The notes below the pieces were generated by a model. That model ran no database searches and was not told the origin of the DNA. It worked only from the letters and a program-made list of their open reading frames with translations. 64,000 nucleotides of DNA from positions 124,001-188,000 of the forward strand of contig JAHHHT010000008.1 in NCBI GenBank assembly GCA_019359235.1. Reading direction: 5' to 3'. This document shows, piece after piece, positions 36,386-45,572 of the stretch. The DNA is from Oscillatoria princeps RMCB-10. Its GTDB lineage: Bacteria > Cyanobacteriota > Cyanobacteriia > Cyanobacteriales > Oscillatoriaceae. How positions within the stretch are numbered: position 1 is the first letter of the stretch; every line of letters starts with the position of its first letter. The translations under genes and the position numbers were made by a program.

Positions 36386-37697
36386 GATGATTCCCCCGTG
36401 AAATTTAAATTTTTGTCTTTTCTCTGGCGTCGCCCCAAAATTTGCTCATCGCAGCTTTTTTCCTTTCCGCGACTGGCCTGGCATCGCCCGTCCCTAAACC
36501 CCTTCTTCTCCGCTGGAATGAGTGTTAGTTGGAAGTGATTTCAGCAAGCCGGCATAACTCAGCAGAACATGGCCTTTGTTAGAGCCCTGGTTGATTTGTG
36601 CCGCCCTACTTATCTCAGCTTGCAGGCAGGAAGCTTGCCGTTGAAAGGAGATGCTATCTATTTGACCTTGAGTTTGAAAAGTAATTTGTGACTCCTAAAA
36701 ATTTTATTGTTAATAATACCACACAGCGCTTGTCGGTCTTCCGGCCACCGGAACCGGCAGGCGCGACGCTCGCTGCTGCCGGTGGGAAGCCCGGGCTGGC
36801 CCTCTCAGGCCCCTTTGGCGGTTGCCCAGCGCCTGAAGCAGCGATCGCCGGCTCCCTATACCACAAATGTTCAATGTTTGCAGTAAGGACTTCAGAGCCC
36901 TCACAGCCGTCCCACTGCTGCAGGGCGAGACCGGCGCACTTTCAGTGCTACAATTGTGTGACAAATATAAACTGTAACTCCGAGCGGGGAACACAGGCGG
37001 GACGCCCGTGCTGCCTTTGGGAATCCCTGCGAAAAATTACGCTTGATTGCTTCTAATTAAATTTTACAGAAGTTCAGTAATAAGTAGTAATTCAAGCGTC
37101 AAGTTAGAGAAACTAATCAAAAAAAATATAAGAAGTTTAACCGGAGTGCGCCGCCAACCTGCCGGGGCAATTTCATCTGGGGCGCTTCCTCTGATAGGCT
37201 GGTAAAAAGAAATGTTGGAGTCAACTACCCCGCCCGAGCGCAGCTTCGGCGGGGCGGGCAGGGCAGTAAGGATTGCCACCTGAAAGCCTGCCTCGACGGA
37301 ACGGCAGACTGGCTCAGTCAAGCTCTGGCACGCACAGAAGAAAGCGCAGCCAGCCCGCCACCGTCATTCTCCGCTGCGCCCTCCGGGGCGCTCTGGCAGC
37401 GAAAGGCGGATTGATCCTTCCAGTGCGACATCGCTTGGCTTTGAGGGGGGGCGGCAACCTTCCGGAGAGCAGACGCCCGCAGAAGTCAGAGTCTCCCAAT
37501 TCCCCAAGGGGAGAGTCAAGACAACCTCTAAATGTAACGGCGATTGGAAAGTTAAAGTAAGATTAATGTTATGAATTGCGATCTTTCAGCCAGCGGGCAG
37601 ATGGCACGTCTTGTCGGGCCGCCTCGATGACGCCAAATGTCCGAGCGTGCAGCGGCAGTGTTACAGGTGGGTGGCTCTGAACCAACACGACTGTTTT
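36386..37697. other. 1.3-kb intergenic region
   Basis: No supported gene. It contains an AT-rich patch (36400-36720), a GC-rich stretch with RCCGGY hexamers (36740-36860), and a strong stem-loop at 37228-37254 (CCCCGCCCGAGC with GCTTCGGCGGGG) without a T-run. Frames on both strands have shadow-like composition. Confidence 0.5.
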
Positions 37698-38099
37698 ATG
37701 CCTAGAAGAAAAAAGACATTTCCGTGTGGACATCAAGGGTACGGTCAAGCCTGCCATCGCTGCGCACAACTGAGCGCAGCGCGGGAGAGAGCTGCCCAAC
37801 AGCGTGCGGAAAAACGACAGAAAAAACAGGAGTGGGAAGAGTCATTTGCCCAAGATCCCATCGATCTGAGAAACCTGCCAGATCATGTGGTGGTCAAGGC
37901 GCGTACCATCATTGCTAGCTTAATGACGAGCAGCAATTACAGAGAATTTGGCGGGAAGCGGCTGCGCCACAATCGCTTCATCATCAGTATCCCTGTAACG
38001 CGCAACTACCGCATGCTCTGCCGCGACTGCGGCAGTTTTCTCATGCCCCAAGAAGTCCTCTCCCACGAGGAGTACAACGTCTGCAAACCGGGGGGTTAG
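37698..38099 (+). CDS. Putative zinc-binding small protein
   Basis: From ATG 37698 the product has 133 residues, beginning MPRRKKTFPCGHQGYGQACH. The cluster C-G-H...C-H-x-C (PCGHQGYGQACHRCAQ) is a probable zinc knuckle. A charged helix follows (ARERAAQQRAEKRQKKQEWE), and then a second conserved part with CRDCGSF and a C-terminal His/Cys pair (SHEEYNVCKP) that may form another metal site. The frame is open to 37611, but the ATG before PRRKK begins the conserved-looking part. I believe similar proteins occur in other cyanobacteria, function unknown; nucleic-acid binding is a guess from basic charge and zinc ligands. It precedes the cysteine desulfurase by 151 bp on the same strand. Confidence 0.75.
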   Translation: MPRRKKTFPCGHQGYGQACHRCAQLSAARERAAQQRAEKRQKKQEWEESFAQDPIDLRNLPDHVVVKARTIIASLMTSSNYREFGGKRLRHNRFIISIPVTRNYRMLCRDCGSFLMPQEVLSHEEYNVCKPGG

Positions 38100-38250
38100 G
38101 GGAGCGGGTGTAGCGCGAAAGCGGGCGAGGCAGTTTGAGGGCTGGCAGGTATCGAGCGGACTCCTTCAAAAAGTAGACTCACCGGCTCGTTGCAAGTTCT
38201 ATGCTGGAAAGAGAGAGCCGGTCTAAAAGCGTTCCATCGCTGGAGAAATC

Positions 38251-39420
38251 ATGCAAATTTACCTGGATTACAGCGCCACGACGCCCCCGCGCCCAGAGGC
38301 AATCGCCGCCATGCAAGACGCCCTCAGCCAACAGTGGGGCAATCCCTCCAGCTTGCACGAGTGGGGGCAGCGCTCCGCAACAGTGCTGGAACGCGCCCGA
38401 ATCCAGGTGGCGGGTTTGCTTTCCGCACCGCCAGAGTCGATTGTCTTTACCTCTGGGGGCACAGAGGCCAACAACTTGGCCATAATGGGAGTGGCCAGAC
38501 GCTACACCGCACCCCAACACATTATTATATCCAGCGTCGAGCACTCAGCTGTGGCCGGGCCGGTGGCCTTGCTGGAGCAGTGGGGCTGGCAGGTGACGCG
38601 GCTGAAAACCGACACCGGCGGGCGGGTGAATCCCTGCCACCTCCAGGAAGCCCTGCGCCCCAATACAGTTCTGGTTTCCGTAATCTACGGACAGAGTGAG
38701 GTGGGCGCGGTGCAGCCGGTACAGCTGTTAGGCGACATCGCCCGCGCTAGCGGCGTGCTGTTCCACACCGATGCTGTCCAGGTTGCCGGTCGCTTGCCGG
38801 TGGACGTGAGCCAGCTGCCGGTGGATTTGCTCTCCCTGTCCAGTCACAAAATTTATGGCCCTCAGGGAGCGGGTGCCCTTTATGTCCGCCCCGGCGTGGA
38901 GTTAGTTCCCTTGCTCGGCGGTGGCGGACAGGAATTCAAGCTGCGCTCCGGAACGCAGGCGGTGCCGGCGATTGCCGGGTTTGGCGTCGCCGCGCTCGCG
39001 GCGGCGCGAGAAATGCCGGTGGAAACCCCCAGGCTGATGCGCCTGCGAGATCGCTTGTTTGACCGGCTCGCCGGCACCCCCGGACTCATCCCCACCGGCG
39101 ACCGCCTGCACCGGCTCCCCCACCACGTCAGTTTCTGCGTCATCCCCCCCAGGGGAGGTGAGTCAGTCACCGGCAAAACCCTCGTGCGGCAGATGAACCT
39201 GGCTGGGATTGCCATCAGTGCCGGTGCCGCTTGCAACAGTGGCCAAGTCACCCCCAGCCCCATCTTGCAGGCGATGGGCTACAGCGAGACAGCGGCAAAA
39301 GGCGGCATTCGCCTCACCCTGGGGCGAGACACCACCGAAGCCGATGTGGACTGGACAGCGATGGTGCTCAAGCAAGTTTTGGGCCGGCTGATGCCGGAGG
39401 CGGCTTTGGTTAAGTGTTAA
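38251..39420 (+). CDS. Cysteine desulfurase, NifS/IscS family
   Basis: The 389-residue product is a fold-type V PLP enzyme that removes sulfur from cysteine as persulfide for Fe-S cluster and tRNA thiolation pathways. Visible are the start MQIYLDYSATTPPRPEAIAA, the PLP-contact motif FTSGGTEANNLAI, SSVEHSAV, FHTDAVQVAG, the Schiff-base Lys about 200 in SLSSHKIYGPQGAGALYVR, and the catalytic Cys about 328 in SAGAACNSGQVTPS. The loop carrying the active Cys places it in group I (NifS/IscS-like) rather than SufS. Length is normal. No IscU, NifU or Suf gene is in the window, so it acts as a dispersed copy. The start is set by the conserved N-terminus. Confidence 0.95.
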   Translation: MQIYLDYSATTPPRPEAIAAMQDALSQQWGNPSSLHEWGQRSATVLERARIQVAGLLSAPPESIVFTSGGTEANNLAIMGVARRYTAPQHIIISSVEHSAVAGPVALLEQWGWQVTRLKTDTGGRVNPCHLQEALRPNTVLVSVIYGQSEVGAVQPVQLLGDIARASGVLFHTDAVQVAGRLPVDVSQLPVDLLSLSSHKIYGPQGAGALYVRPGVELVPLLGGGGQEFKLRSGTQAVPAIAGFGVAALAAAREMPVETPRLMRLRDRLFDRLAGTPGLIPTGDRLHRLPHHVSFCVIPPRGGESVTGKTLVRQMNLAGIAISAGAACNSGQVTPSPILQAMGYSETAAKGGIRLTLGRDTTEADVDWTAMVLKQVLGRLMPEAALVKC

Positions 39421-40238
39421 GTTCCCGCACTTGCCATCCGGGGGTGCCGGCATTTCCCCTACCCCCCTTTTCTCTGACGCTAATCCCCAATGAGGATTGA
39501 GGGGGAGAGGCGGAGAAAATTCCAGTAGAAGTCGGGCGAGATTTCTACTTTTGAGGGCGACTGATGATAAAATATACATACATAACTATCTTTAACAACG
39601 GCTCGCCAACCCCAGTCAATACAGTATATTCCCTCGTTCCCTCGTTCCCAGGCTCTGCCTGGGAACGCCGTCCTTGAGGCTCTGCCTCCTGCGGGCAGAC
39701 AAGCAGCATTATTACCCTAACAGTTTATGTACGAGGACTATCTGGAGCGGTGCTCTGGGAAAAAAGTAGAAATCTATTAAACTTTCCGACCAAGCTGCAC
39801 TGGAGAACCCCTTCAAAAATCCATTGGGTGAGGCAGGGGCTGGCGGAGGCAAGCTGCCAGCTGCGAGCGGGAGGGGATTGCATCTATTGCTTTTCCAAAG
39901 CTGGGATGCGATAGAGGGGGCCTAAATTGGGATGAGGTGAGAGTGGTGATGGAAGAAGCTCTCCAAGAGGTGAAATCAATAGATAGAGCAGGTCTAATTG
40001 AGGGGATATTTTTTTAATAAACCGCCACAGGACGCGGCGGCTTCCCTCAGCTGCGGAGCGCCTTTGAGCGCCAAGGAAAGAAAAGAGAGAGTATTTCACA
40101 AATAAATTAGAACGGCGCTAAGCGGTAGCTGGGGCGGAAATGGCAGGGGAAATTTAAGGGCGGATTGAGCGGTGAGCCGGCGGAGACACAATCACTTAAA
40201 ATAACACAAAGCGAGTGAGGTTGACAGAGCGACAGACA
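39421..40238. other. 0.8-kb intergenic region with palindromes
   Basis: No supported gene. A perfect 10-bp stem with 5-base loop, CGTTCCCAGG-CTCTG-CCTGGGAACG (39643-39667), is followed by a shorter related hairpin GAGGCTCTGCCTC (about 39676). An AT-rich stretch precedes the DUF1995 gene and may hold its promoter, but no clear -35/-10 pair stands out. Confidence 0.55.
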
Positions 40239-40967
40239 ATGGCTGAACTACCCAAGGATATAGACGAGGCAATAGCCCAAGCCCGAGAAGCAACCAAAGC
40301 AGCTCTCGCGGATGGCTACCGCCGGCTGCAAGTGGAACTGGTGTTCCCAGAACTGAAAGTCCAGCCGGTGGCGGAGAAATTTCTCCCGGCGCTGGAGGAT
40401 TGTGGCGAAGGTCTGAAAGTGTATTTCCCCGATGCCGGTGCGGCTGCCCTCGCCCGCCGCGACTGGGGCCAAAAGCCCTATGTGATTCGCGGCATGAGCG
40501 AGATCAAGGGGCAAATGCAGCCGGAAGACGAAATTTTTCTGTTCGTGGAGCCTTCTGCGGTGGAAGTTAACCTGCTCGAGAAGATGTGCGAAGAAGCTGG
40601 CGACCGCCCGGTGGTGCTGCTGCTCCCCCGCCTGGAAAACGTGGCCACGATCGGCATCGGTTACGCCGCTCGCCAGCTCAGAGAGCGCTTCCTCAAAACG
40701 CTCGAGTCTTGCTACCACATCAGACCGCTGGAGGGGGCGGCGGTCTTCCGCTGCTACCCTTCCCCCTGGCAGGTTTGGCGAGAAGTCGGCGACACCTGGG
40801 AGCTGATTTCCGAAACGCCCCAAAAGCCGGTGGGAGATGTCTTAGAACAAATTCTGCAAGGAGGCGGAAGCGCCACCGGCTCATTGGAATTGCAACCGCA
40901 ACCCCAGCCCAAGCGTCAGGGGTTTGTAGCAGGACTGAAAAGTTTCCTGCGAGCCCTGAATCAGTAA
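40239..40967 (+). CDS. DUF1995 family protein
   Basis: From ATG 40239 the product has 242 residues (MAELPKDIDEAIAQAREATK); a GTG eight codons earlier is possible. It belongs to DUF1995, found in cyanobacteria and chloroplasts. The conserved parts are GYRRLQVELVFPELKVQPVA, LKVYFPDAGAAALARRDWGQ, EIFLFVEPSAVEVNLLEKMC, PVVLLLPRLENVATIGIGYA and RCYPSPWQVWREVGDTWELI. The fold is probably soluble alpha/beta. Family function is unsettled, and a chloroplast/thylakoid-related role is suggested only by its taxonomic spread. The phosphatase gene begins 110 bp downstream on the same strand. Confidence 0.88.
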   Translation: MAELPKDIDEAIAQAREATKAALADGYRRLQVELVFPELKVQPVAEKFLPALEDCGEGLKVYFPDAGAAALARRDWGQKPYVIRGMSEIKGQMQPEDEIFLFVEPSAVEVNLLEKMCEEAGDRPVVLLLPRLENVATIGIGYAARQLRERFLKTLESCYHIRPLEGAAVFRCYPSPWQVWREVGDTWELISETPQKPVGDVLEQILQGGGSATGSLELQPQPQPKRQGFVAGLKSFLRALNQ

Positions 40968-41077
40968 CTGAATCTTACAATAAAGTTAAGCTCCTCCTGC
41001 CGGTAGCGCTTGGAAAGCGCTGGGCAATCCAGGCTCGTCCGGAAGCGCTACACCGCATTTTTAGCCAGAGAATTTCA

Positions 41078-41821
41078 ATGAGCGAAACTACCCCCCGGCG
41101 AATTTTCATCGGCGACGTACACGGTCACTACGATGGCCTCATGGTTCTCTTGGAGTCGATCGCCCCAGGAAAGGACGACCGGGTTTATTTCCTGGGCGAC
41201 TTAATCGATCGGGGCCCAATGAGCGCTGACGTCGTGGAATTTGTGCGGCAAAGTTCCTACTCTTGCGTGTTGGGCAACCACGAGCAAATGTTGCTCGATG
41301 CCTTCCCCAACGGACGCCAGCACAACCCAGCAATGGCGGCATGGCTTTACAGCGGCGGGAAAGCGACAGTGGCGAGTTACCGCAAAGACACCGGCTTGTT
41401 GCTGGAACACCTGGAGTGGATGCGGACGCTGCCGGTCTACCTGGACTTGGGGGATATCTGGCTGGTTCACGCCGGCGTCGATCCGCAACTGCCCCTGAAG
41501 AAGCAAACTGCTGAGCAATTTTGCTGGGTGCGGGATGAATTCCACCGCATCACCAAGCCCTACTTTCCCGACAAACTGATCCTCACAGGCCACACCATTA
41601 CCTTTACCCTGCCCGGAATCGCCCCCGGAGAGCTGGCTCAAGGCCCGGGCTGGCTGGACATCGACACCGGCGTCTATCACCCCCTCAGCGGCTGGCTGAC
41701 CGGCGTGGACATCACCAATGGCAAAGTCTATCAAGTCAACGTCTTGCAGTACATCATCCGCACCCTGTCCCTAGATAAGGCGGCGAAGCCGATTCAACCA
41801 GCGAAGCAGCTGGCTCACTAG
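41078..41821 (+). CDS. Serine/threonine protein phosphatase-like metallophosphoesterase
   Basis: From ATG 41078 the product has 247 residues. The PPP-family metal motifs are complete: GDVHGHYDG (Asp13, His15), FLGDLIDRG (Asp41), LGNHEQML (Asn67, His68), then the later His ligands in WLVHAGVD and LILTGHTITF. These coordinate two metals that hydrolyse phosphoserine/threonine or diadenosine polyphosphates; the short length fits the bacterial PrpA/ApaH-like branch. No membrane segment is present. The frame is open far upstream through the DUF1995 gene, but only this ATG gives the usual N-terminus (PRRIFIGDVHG). Confidence 0.93.
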   Translation: MSETTPRRIFIGDVHGHYDGLMVLLESIAPGKDDRVYFLGDLIDRGPMSADVVEFVRQSSYSCVLGNHEQMLLDAFPNGRQHNPAMAAWLYSGGKATVASYRKDTGLLLEHLEWMRTLPVYLDLGDIWLVHAGVDPQLPLKKQTAEQFCWVRDEFHRITKPYFPDKLILTGHTITFTLPGIAPGELAQGPGWLDIDTGVYHPLSGWLTGVDITNGKVYQVNVLQYIIRTLSLDKAAKPIQPAKQLAH

Positions 41822-41975
41822 AAGAAGGAACAAGCAACTGTCGCAGATATCTCGTTCCCTGGCTGTAGGGGGGGCCAATTGTGCCCGCCCCCGGAACGCA
41901 AGTGTGAAAGAAACCCGGGTTCGCCGAAGTTACCGGGTTTCTGCAGCTTGAGTTTTTTTGTGCCCTCTGACTCAG

Positions 41976-42866
41976 TTACCGTGATAGGGACTGGATTCTG
42001 GATCGGTAGGCCGAACTGTCCAAGCCACTGCCGGCGTTCATAGGGGCTGAGTTTATCTTCTCTTTAATAGCTTGAATGCGATCTTCGGTGGCGGGGTGAG
42101 TGCTCAAAAAGGTGGGAGCCGCTCCTCCCCTTTTATCCATGAGTTTTTCAAAAAATCCAATCATGGCGGATGGATCGTAGCCGGCTTGTCCTAACATGTC
42201 AAGCCCTTTTTCATCCGCTTCGTATTCGTACTGGCGGCTTCTGGGAAGGCGGAAGGCCAGCTGCACGCCCAGCTGCACCGCTGTGTTGCGGTCAATGCCG
42301 GCGGCTGAGGCGATTCCTTGCTCGATCGCCGCCTTTCTAATCCCCTTGAGGACGTGCTTGCCCTCAATGTGGCCTATTTCATGGGCCATGACGCTGGCCA
42401 GCTGGGCTTCGTTGTCTGCGGCTTTGATCAAGCCGGTGTTGACGTAAACAAAGCCGCCCACAGTGGCAAAGGCATTGATGGCGTCGTCTCTAACCACCTG
42501 AAACGTATAGGGGATATCTGAGCGAGAACTTTTAGCAGCCAGCCGCTGACCGATTTGGTTGATGTAGCGGTTGAGAGCGGGATCTCTGTAGAGCTTGATC
42601 TCTTTGGTCACCAGCTGCTGATTAATTTCCTTGCCAAACTGCACCTCTTGCTCCGCAGACATGTTTGACAGCTGAACCCCTTGAATCACCTGAATTCCAC
42701 CGCGAATCAGGTCTTGGATGGATATTGCCCCGGTGGGAGCGGGCGAGCCCACCGCCACTCCCAGAGCCACTACGGCAGAGAGCAACCCGTAGAACCAGCG
42801 CCGGTGGGAACGCCGGGGAATCAACCGCAAAGGACTAAACATAGGATCAGTGTGAGGAGACATCAT
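41976..42866 (-). CDS. M48 family metalloprotease, secreted/membrane-anchored
   Basis: The 296-residue product has a basic N-terminus and a hydrophobic segment (about 25-47, FYGLLSAVVALGVAVGSPAP), acting as signal peptide or anchor. The M48 catalytic domain has zinc motif HEIGH (162-166), the third ligand region with EYEADEKGLDML (Glu/Asp), and the closing LSTHPATEDRIQAIKEKI. This is the BepA/YfgC-like or Loi-like exported group, which takes part in envelope protein quality control. The tandem ATG at 42866 is the likely start. The gene faces the plus-strand DUF4330 gene divergently across about 190 bp, which should hold both promoters. Length is normal for the short cyanobacterial form without TPRs. 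Confidence 0.93.
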   Translation of the reverse strand: MMSPHTDPMFSPLRLIPRRSHRRWFYGLLSAVVALGVAVGSPAPTGAISIQDLIRGGIQVIQGVQLSNMSAEQEVQFGKEINQQLVTKEIKLYRDPALNRYINQIGQRLAAKSSRSDIPYTFQVVRDDAINAFATVGGFVYVNTGLIKAADNEAQLASVMAHEIGHIEGKHVLKGIRKAAIEQGIASAAGIDRNTAVQLGVQLAFRLPRSRQYEYEADEKGLDMLGQAGYDPSAMIGFFEKLMDKRGGAAPTFLSTHPATEDRIQAIKEKINSAPMNAGSGLDSSAYRSRIQSLSR

Positions 42867-43057
42867 AAAACTACTCTCTATGGATCGACTGTTAGAATCC
42901 AGTTTAGTGTTCCCTGCAGCAGAGTGGCTCGCCCCAAGCTTTGCACCGGCGCGAGAAATTCTCAGCCAGCGCCCAAAGTCACCTGAAGCCGAGCGCCCGC
43001 AATGGTAATCTCTGTGTTAGCTTAGACAACTGTGACTTTTCGGAGAGGGTATTCGCT

Positions 43058-43609
43058 ATGAAGATTTTAGATTCTCAAGGTCGCCTGTTTGGTAAGGTTA
43101 GCATCCTGGATGTGGGAGCGGCGCTGGTGATTCTGCTGGTTGTGGTGGGGATCTTCTTCTTTCCCGGCACCACCGGCTCCGTGGCTCAAATCGGCGTCAG
43201 CGAAAAACCCATCGAGGTGGATGTGATTGTCCGAGGTTTGAGCGTGCGCGACCCCGACGCTTTGTTAAAAGAGTGGGAGAAAACCAAGAAGACCAGTATT
43301 ATTATTCGCAACCAGCCCTACGGCGAGATTGCGATTAAATCCGTACAGCGGCTGGACAAACTGTTGGCAGTTCCCCAGCCAAATGGAGCGGTAAAGGCGC
43401 TCCCCGATCCCAGAGTTGAGGAGTCTTACAGCAGCAACCTGCTAATGACACTGACGGGCAAAGCTAAAATTACTGCGAATGGGCCGGTGCTCGGCAACGA
43501 AAAAATCAAGATTGGGACTGCCCTGGAGCTGGACGGCTTCAGCTATAACTTCAAATCGAGCGTGATCGACGTGCGCGTTGTGGATGGAAAACAGTCCCGC
43601 AGCTCATAG
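43058..43609 (+). CDS. DUF4330 family membrane protein
   Basis: From ATG 43058 the product has 183 residues and starts MKILDSQGRLFGKVSILDVG, the signature of the cyanobacterial DUF4330 family. One transmembrane helix follows (about 18-36, AALVILLVVVGIFFFPG). The rest is a beta-rich soluble domain, with PIEVDVIVRGLSVRDPDALL and ITANGPVLGNEKIKIGTALE among its conserved parts, probably exposed to the periplasm. A ribosome site CGGAGAGGG lies about 11 bases upstream. The function is unknown. A terminator is seen at 43727-43764. Confidence 0.88.
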   Translation: MKILDSQGRLFGKVSILDVGAALVILLVVVGIFFFPGTTGSVAQIGVSEKPIEVDVIVRGLSVRDPDALLKEWEKTKKTSIIIRNQPYGEIAIKSVQRLDKLLAVPQPNGAVKALPDPRVEESYSSNLLMTLTGKAKITANGPVLGNEKIKIGTALELDGFSYNFKSSVIDVRVVDGKQSRSS

Positions 43610-43726
43610 GCGAAGCCGTTGCTAGAGCGCCGGTCAGTAAATCTGACAAACCGGGTTTCTTTTGGCTTTCGTTGCCAAGACAAGACCGGCAACGGGAGTA
43701 TTCCACTTTGATAAATAGGCTCAATA

Positions 43727-43764
43727 GGTGCGTTCCTCTTGAGGACGCACCCCACTGTTTTTTT
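43727..43764 (+). terminator. Rho-independent terminator after DUF4330 gene
   Basis: GGTGCGTTCCTC pairs with GAGGACGCACC (one bulged base) and is followed by CCACTG and a run of seven T residues. It lies 118 bp after the DUF4330 stop and just before crcB, so crcB probably needs its own promoter or partial read-through. Confidence 0.7.
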
Positions 43765-43787
43765 GTTTCCCAACCGGCTCACCCTAG

Positions 43788-44186
43788 ATGCTGCAAGACC
43801 CCGCAATCCGCATTCCCATTGCTATCAGTTTGGGCGCGATTGCCGGTGCCCTGAGCCGCTACTACCTCACTTTGTGGTTCGCTCAGCGCTTCGGCACCGG
43901 CTTTCCCTACGGCACCTTTTTCATCAACCTCACCGGCTGTTTCGGCATGGGCTTCTTCGCCACCCTGGCTTTAGAGCGAGTGGCGGCGATTCCCCCAGAT
44001 GTCCGGTTCATGGTTACCACCGGCTTCTTGGGTGCCTACACGACGTTTTCCACCTACGGGCTGGATACCATTGCCCTGCTGCGCACTCAGAACTTCCTCA
44101 CAGCCGGTTTTTACTGGGCCGGCAGTGCTTTACTGGGAATTATCAGCGTTCAGTTGGGTGTGATTTTAGCCCGGTTGGGAAGGTAG
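43788..44186 (+). CDS. crcB: Fluoride channel CrcB/FluC
   Basis: The 132-residue product has four transmembrane helices of the dual-topology fluoride channel family. Typical motifs are [15 protein letters not shown] (TM1), [16 protein letters not shown] (TM2, with the conserved Asn and polar track), [17 protein letters not shown] (TM3 break and Phe-box, sodium site region) and TM4 [14 protein letters not shown]. The family exports toxic cytosolic fluoride as a dimer; some cyanobacteria carry two linked copies, but only one is seen here. I looked for a fluoride riboswitch in the 180 bp upstream and did not see one. The preceding terminator suggests it forms its own unit. Confidence 0.93.
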   Translation: MLQDPAIRIPIAISLGAIAGALSRYYLTLWFAQRFGTGFPYGTFFINLTGCFGMGFFATLALERVAAIPPDVRFMVTTGFLGAYTTFSTYGLDTIALLRTQNFLTAGFYWAGSALLGIISVQLGVILARLGR

Positions 44187-44206
44187 GGAAACTTTCCCAC
44201 TAACAA

Positions 44207-44330
44207 TTGGTGTTGGCGGTCAAAGAAACCCCCATTTCTTCCCGTACAAAGCGCAACGCACCCAGAAATCAGAGAAACCGGGTTTCTTTTAGCTTTGCGG
44301 TCAAAGAAACCCGGTTTCTTCCCGTAGGGT
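44207..44330. repeat. Cluster of AGAAACCGGGTTTCT-type palindromes after crcB
   Basis: Two or three copies of GGTCAAAGAAACCCGGTTTCTTCCCGT-like sequence (written here in part: CAAAGAAACCCGGTTTCTTC) and one AGAGAAACCGGGTTTCTTTT lie between the convergent crcB and the peptidase gene. A further copy is upstream of crcB at about 43650-43665. Their placement at a convergent junction fits two-way transcript termination. Confidence 0.7.
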
Positions 44331-44359
44331 GCCGCACTCTCGCTTACGCACCCTGCGGG

Positions 44360-45361
44360 CTATTTCTGCTGTTCGCCGCCGGTGCGCCGAGACTTAACTC
44401 GGTCAATTTCCCGCTGCAATTCTTCAACTTGCCGGCGCAACGCCTCCACATCATTGCTCCCTGTCTGCGAGTTCGGCGTTTTCGCCTCCACCTCAACCGC
44501 GCCCTCAGCTCTCGCTCGCGGATAATTGCCGCTGCGGATTTGGCGATAGTCTTCCGAAGAAGCCCACTCCTGCAAGTAGCGAACCCGCTCAACCGTAAAG
44601 GGATGGGTGAGAAAGACGCCTTGAGTAATGTTATTATACAGTAAAAATTTGTACACTTGATTGAGACTGTCTTCGTCGAGGTCTTGATACCTTTGCGCTT
44701 GCCGGATAAACTCATCCAAGCTGCATTCGTTATTGTGCTTGACACTCCCACCGGCAAGCTTCATCATTGCCTGGAGCACCGGCTTGGGGGCGTCTGTGAC
44801 TAACAGAGCCGCGCGATCGGCGGACAGTTCCGCTCGGCGCAGCCATTCGTAGAACGCCAAAATCAAACCCCTGCTCAGTATATTGCCGATTCCAAAGGTC
44901 AGGTCGCCGATGAAAGCAGCGACTCCCAAGGTCCAAAGCGCCATCTGATTTAAGGTGGTGTGACCGCATTTAATATGCCCTAATTCATGGGCGAGTACCG
45001 TCCGAATTTCCTCGTCGCTCAGCAAGTCCAGCAGCCCAGCGTTGAGAACCACAGAGGGTTGCTCTTGTCCCAGTGCGTAGGCGTTAGCGAGCGGACTTTG
45101 CGTGACAAACAAAGCCGGCTCCGGGTAGATGTCTAAATCCCGCACGCATTCCCGAAATAAGTGATAAATCGTCGAATACTGGCGGGGCCCAACTTGAATG
45201 CTATTGCCCATGAGATAGACGAACTGCGGGCGCTCGTAGACAAATTCCACAAACTTGCGGGCGACCAGATCGAAGCCCGGTAAGCTGCGTAAGGCTTGCT
45301 CGGCTTCCCGATCGAGGGGGTGGCGAAAGGCTTCGCTAGAGATTCCAGTGTAGGTAGGCAT
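44360..45361 (-). CDS. M48 family peptidase, HtpX-like
   Basis: The 333-residue product has the zinc motif HELGH (125-129), preceded by the substrate strand NAYALGQEQPSVVLNAGLLD and followed by the third ligand region RAELSADRAALLV. A hydrophobic stretch between them (MALWTLGVAAFIGDLTFGIG) may dip into the membrane. The C-terminal 45 residues are a charged coiled coil (VEALRRQVEELQREIDRVKS). This cyanobacterial M48 type differs from the peptidase at 41976-42866 in having no signal peptide. It starts at ATG 45361 with MPTYTGISSEAFRHPLDREA, the usual family start. It lies downstream of the coiled-coil pair on the same strand, with a palindrome repeat between. Confidence 0.92.
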   Translation of the reverse strand: MPTYTGISSEAFRHPLDREAEQALRSLPGFDLVARKFVEFVYERPQFVYLMGNSIQVGPRQYSTIYHLFRECVRDLDIYPEPALFVTQSPLANAYALGQEQPSVVLNAGLLDLLSDEEIRTVLAHELGHIKCGHTTLNQMALWTLGVAAFIGDLTFGIGNILSRGLILAFYEWLRRAELSADRAALLVTDAPKPVLQAMMKLAGGSVKHNNECSLDEFIRQAQRYQDLDEDSLNQVYKFLLYNNITQGVFLTHPFTVERVRYLQEWASSEDYRQIRSGNYPRARAEGAVEVEAKTPNSQTGSNDVEALRRQVEELQREIDRVKSRRTGGEQQK

Positions 45362-45572
45362 AGGCGGGGCTTTTGCGAATGATGGTGCTCAAGATAACTG
45401 TGAATATATAACTCTTAATATAGCAGTTCTAAATGATTTGCGCAACCGCTGGTGGCCCAGAACCCCGGTTTCTTAAAGAAACCGGGGTTCTGAAATTTAC
45501 GCGGCACTCCATACGACGAGCGCCGGTGAGGGGGATAGCGGGGCAACTCATCAATTGCCCCTTGCCAGCCGG

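Noticed and set aside
43610-43787. Possible fluoride riboswitch before crcB
   Set aside because: The conserved pseudoknot sequences of the crcB motif are not visible; a terminator hairpin occupies the region.
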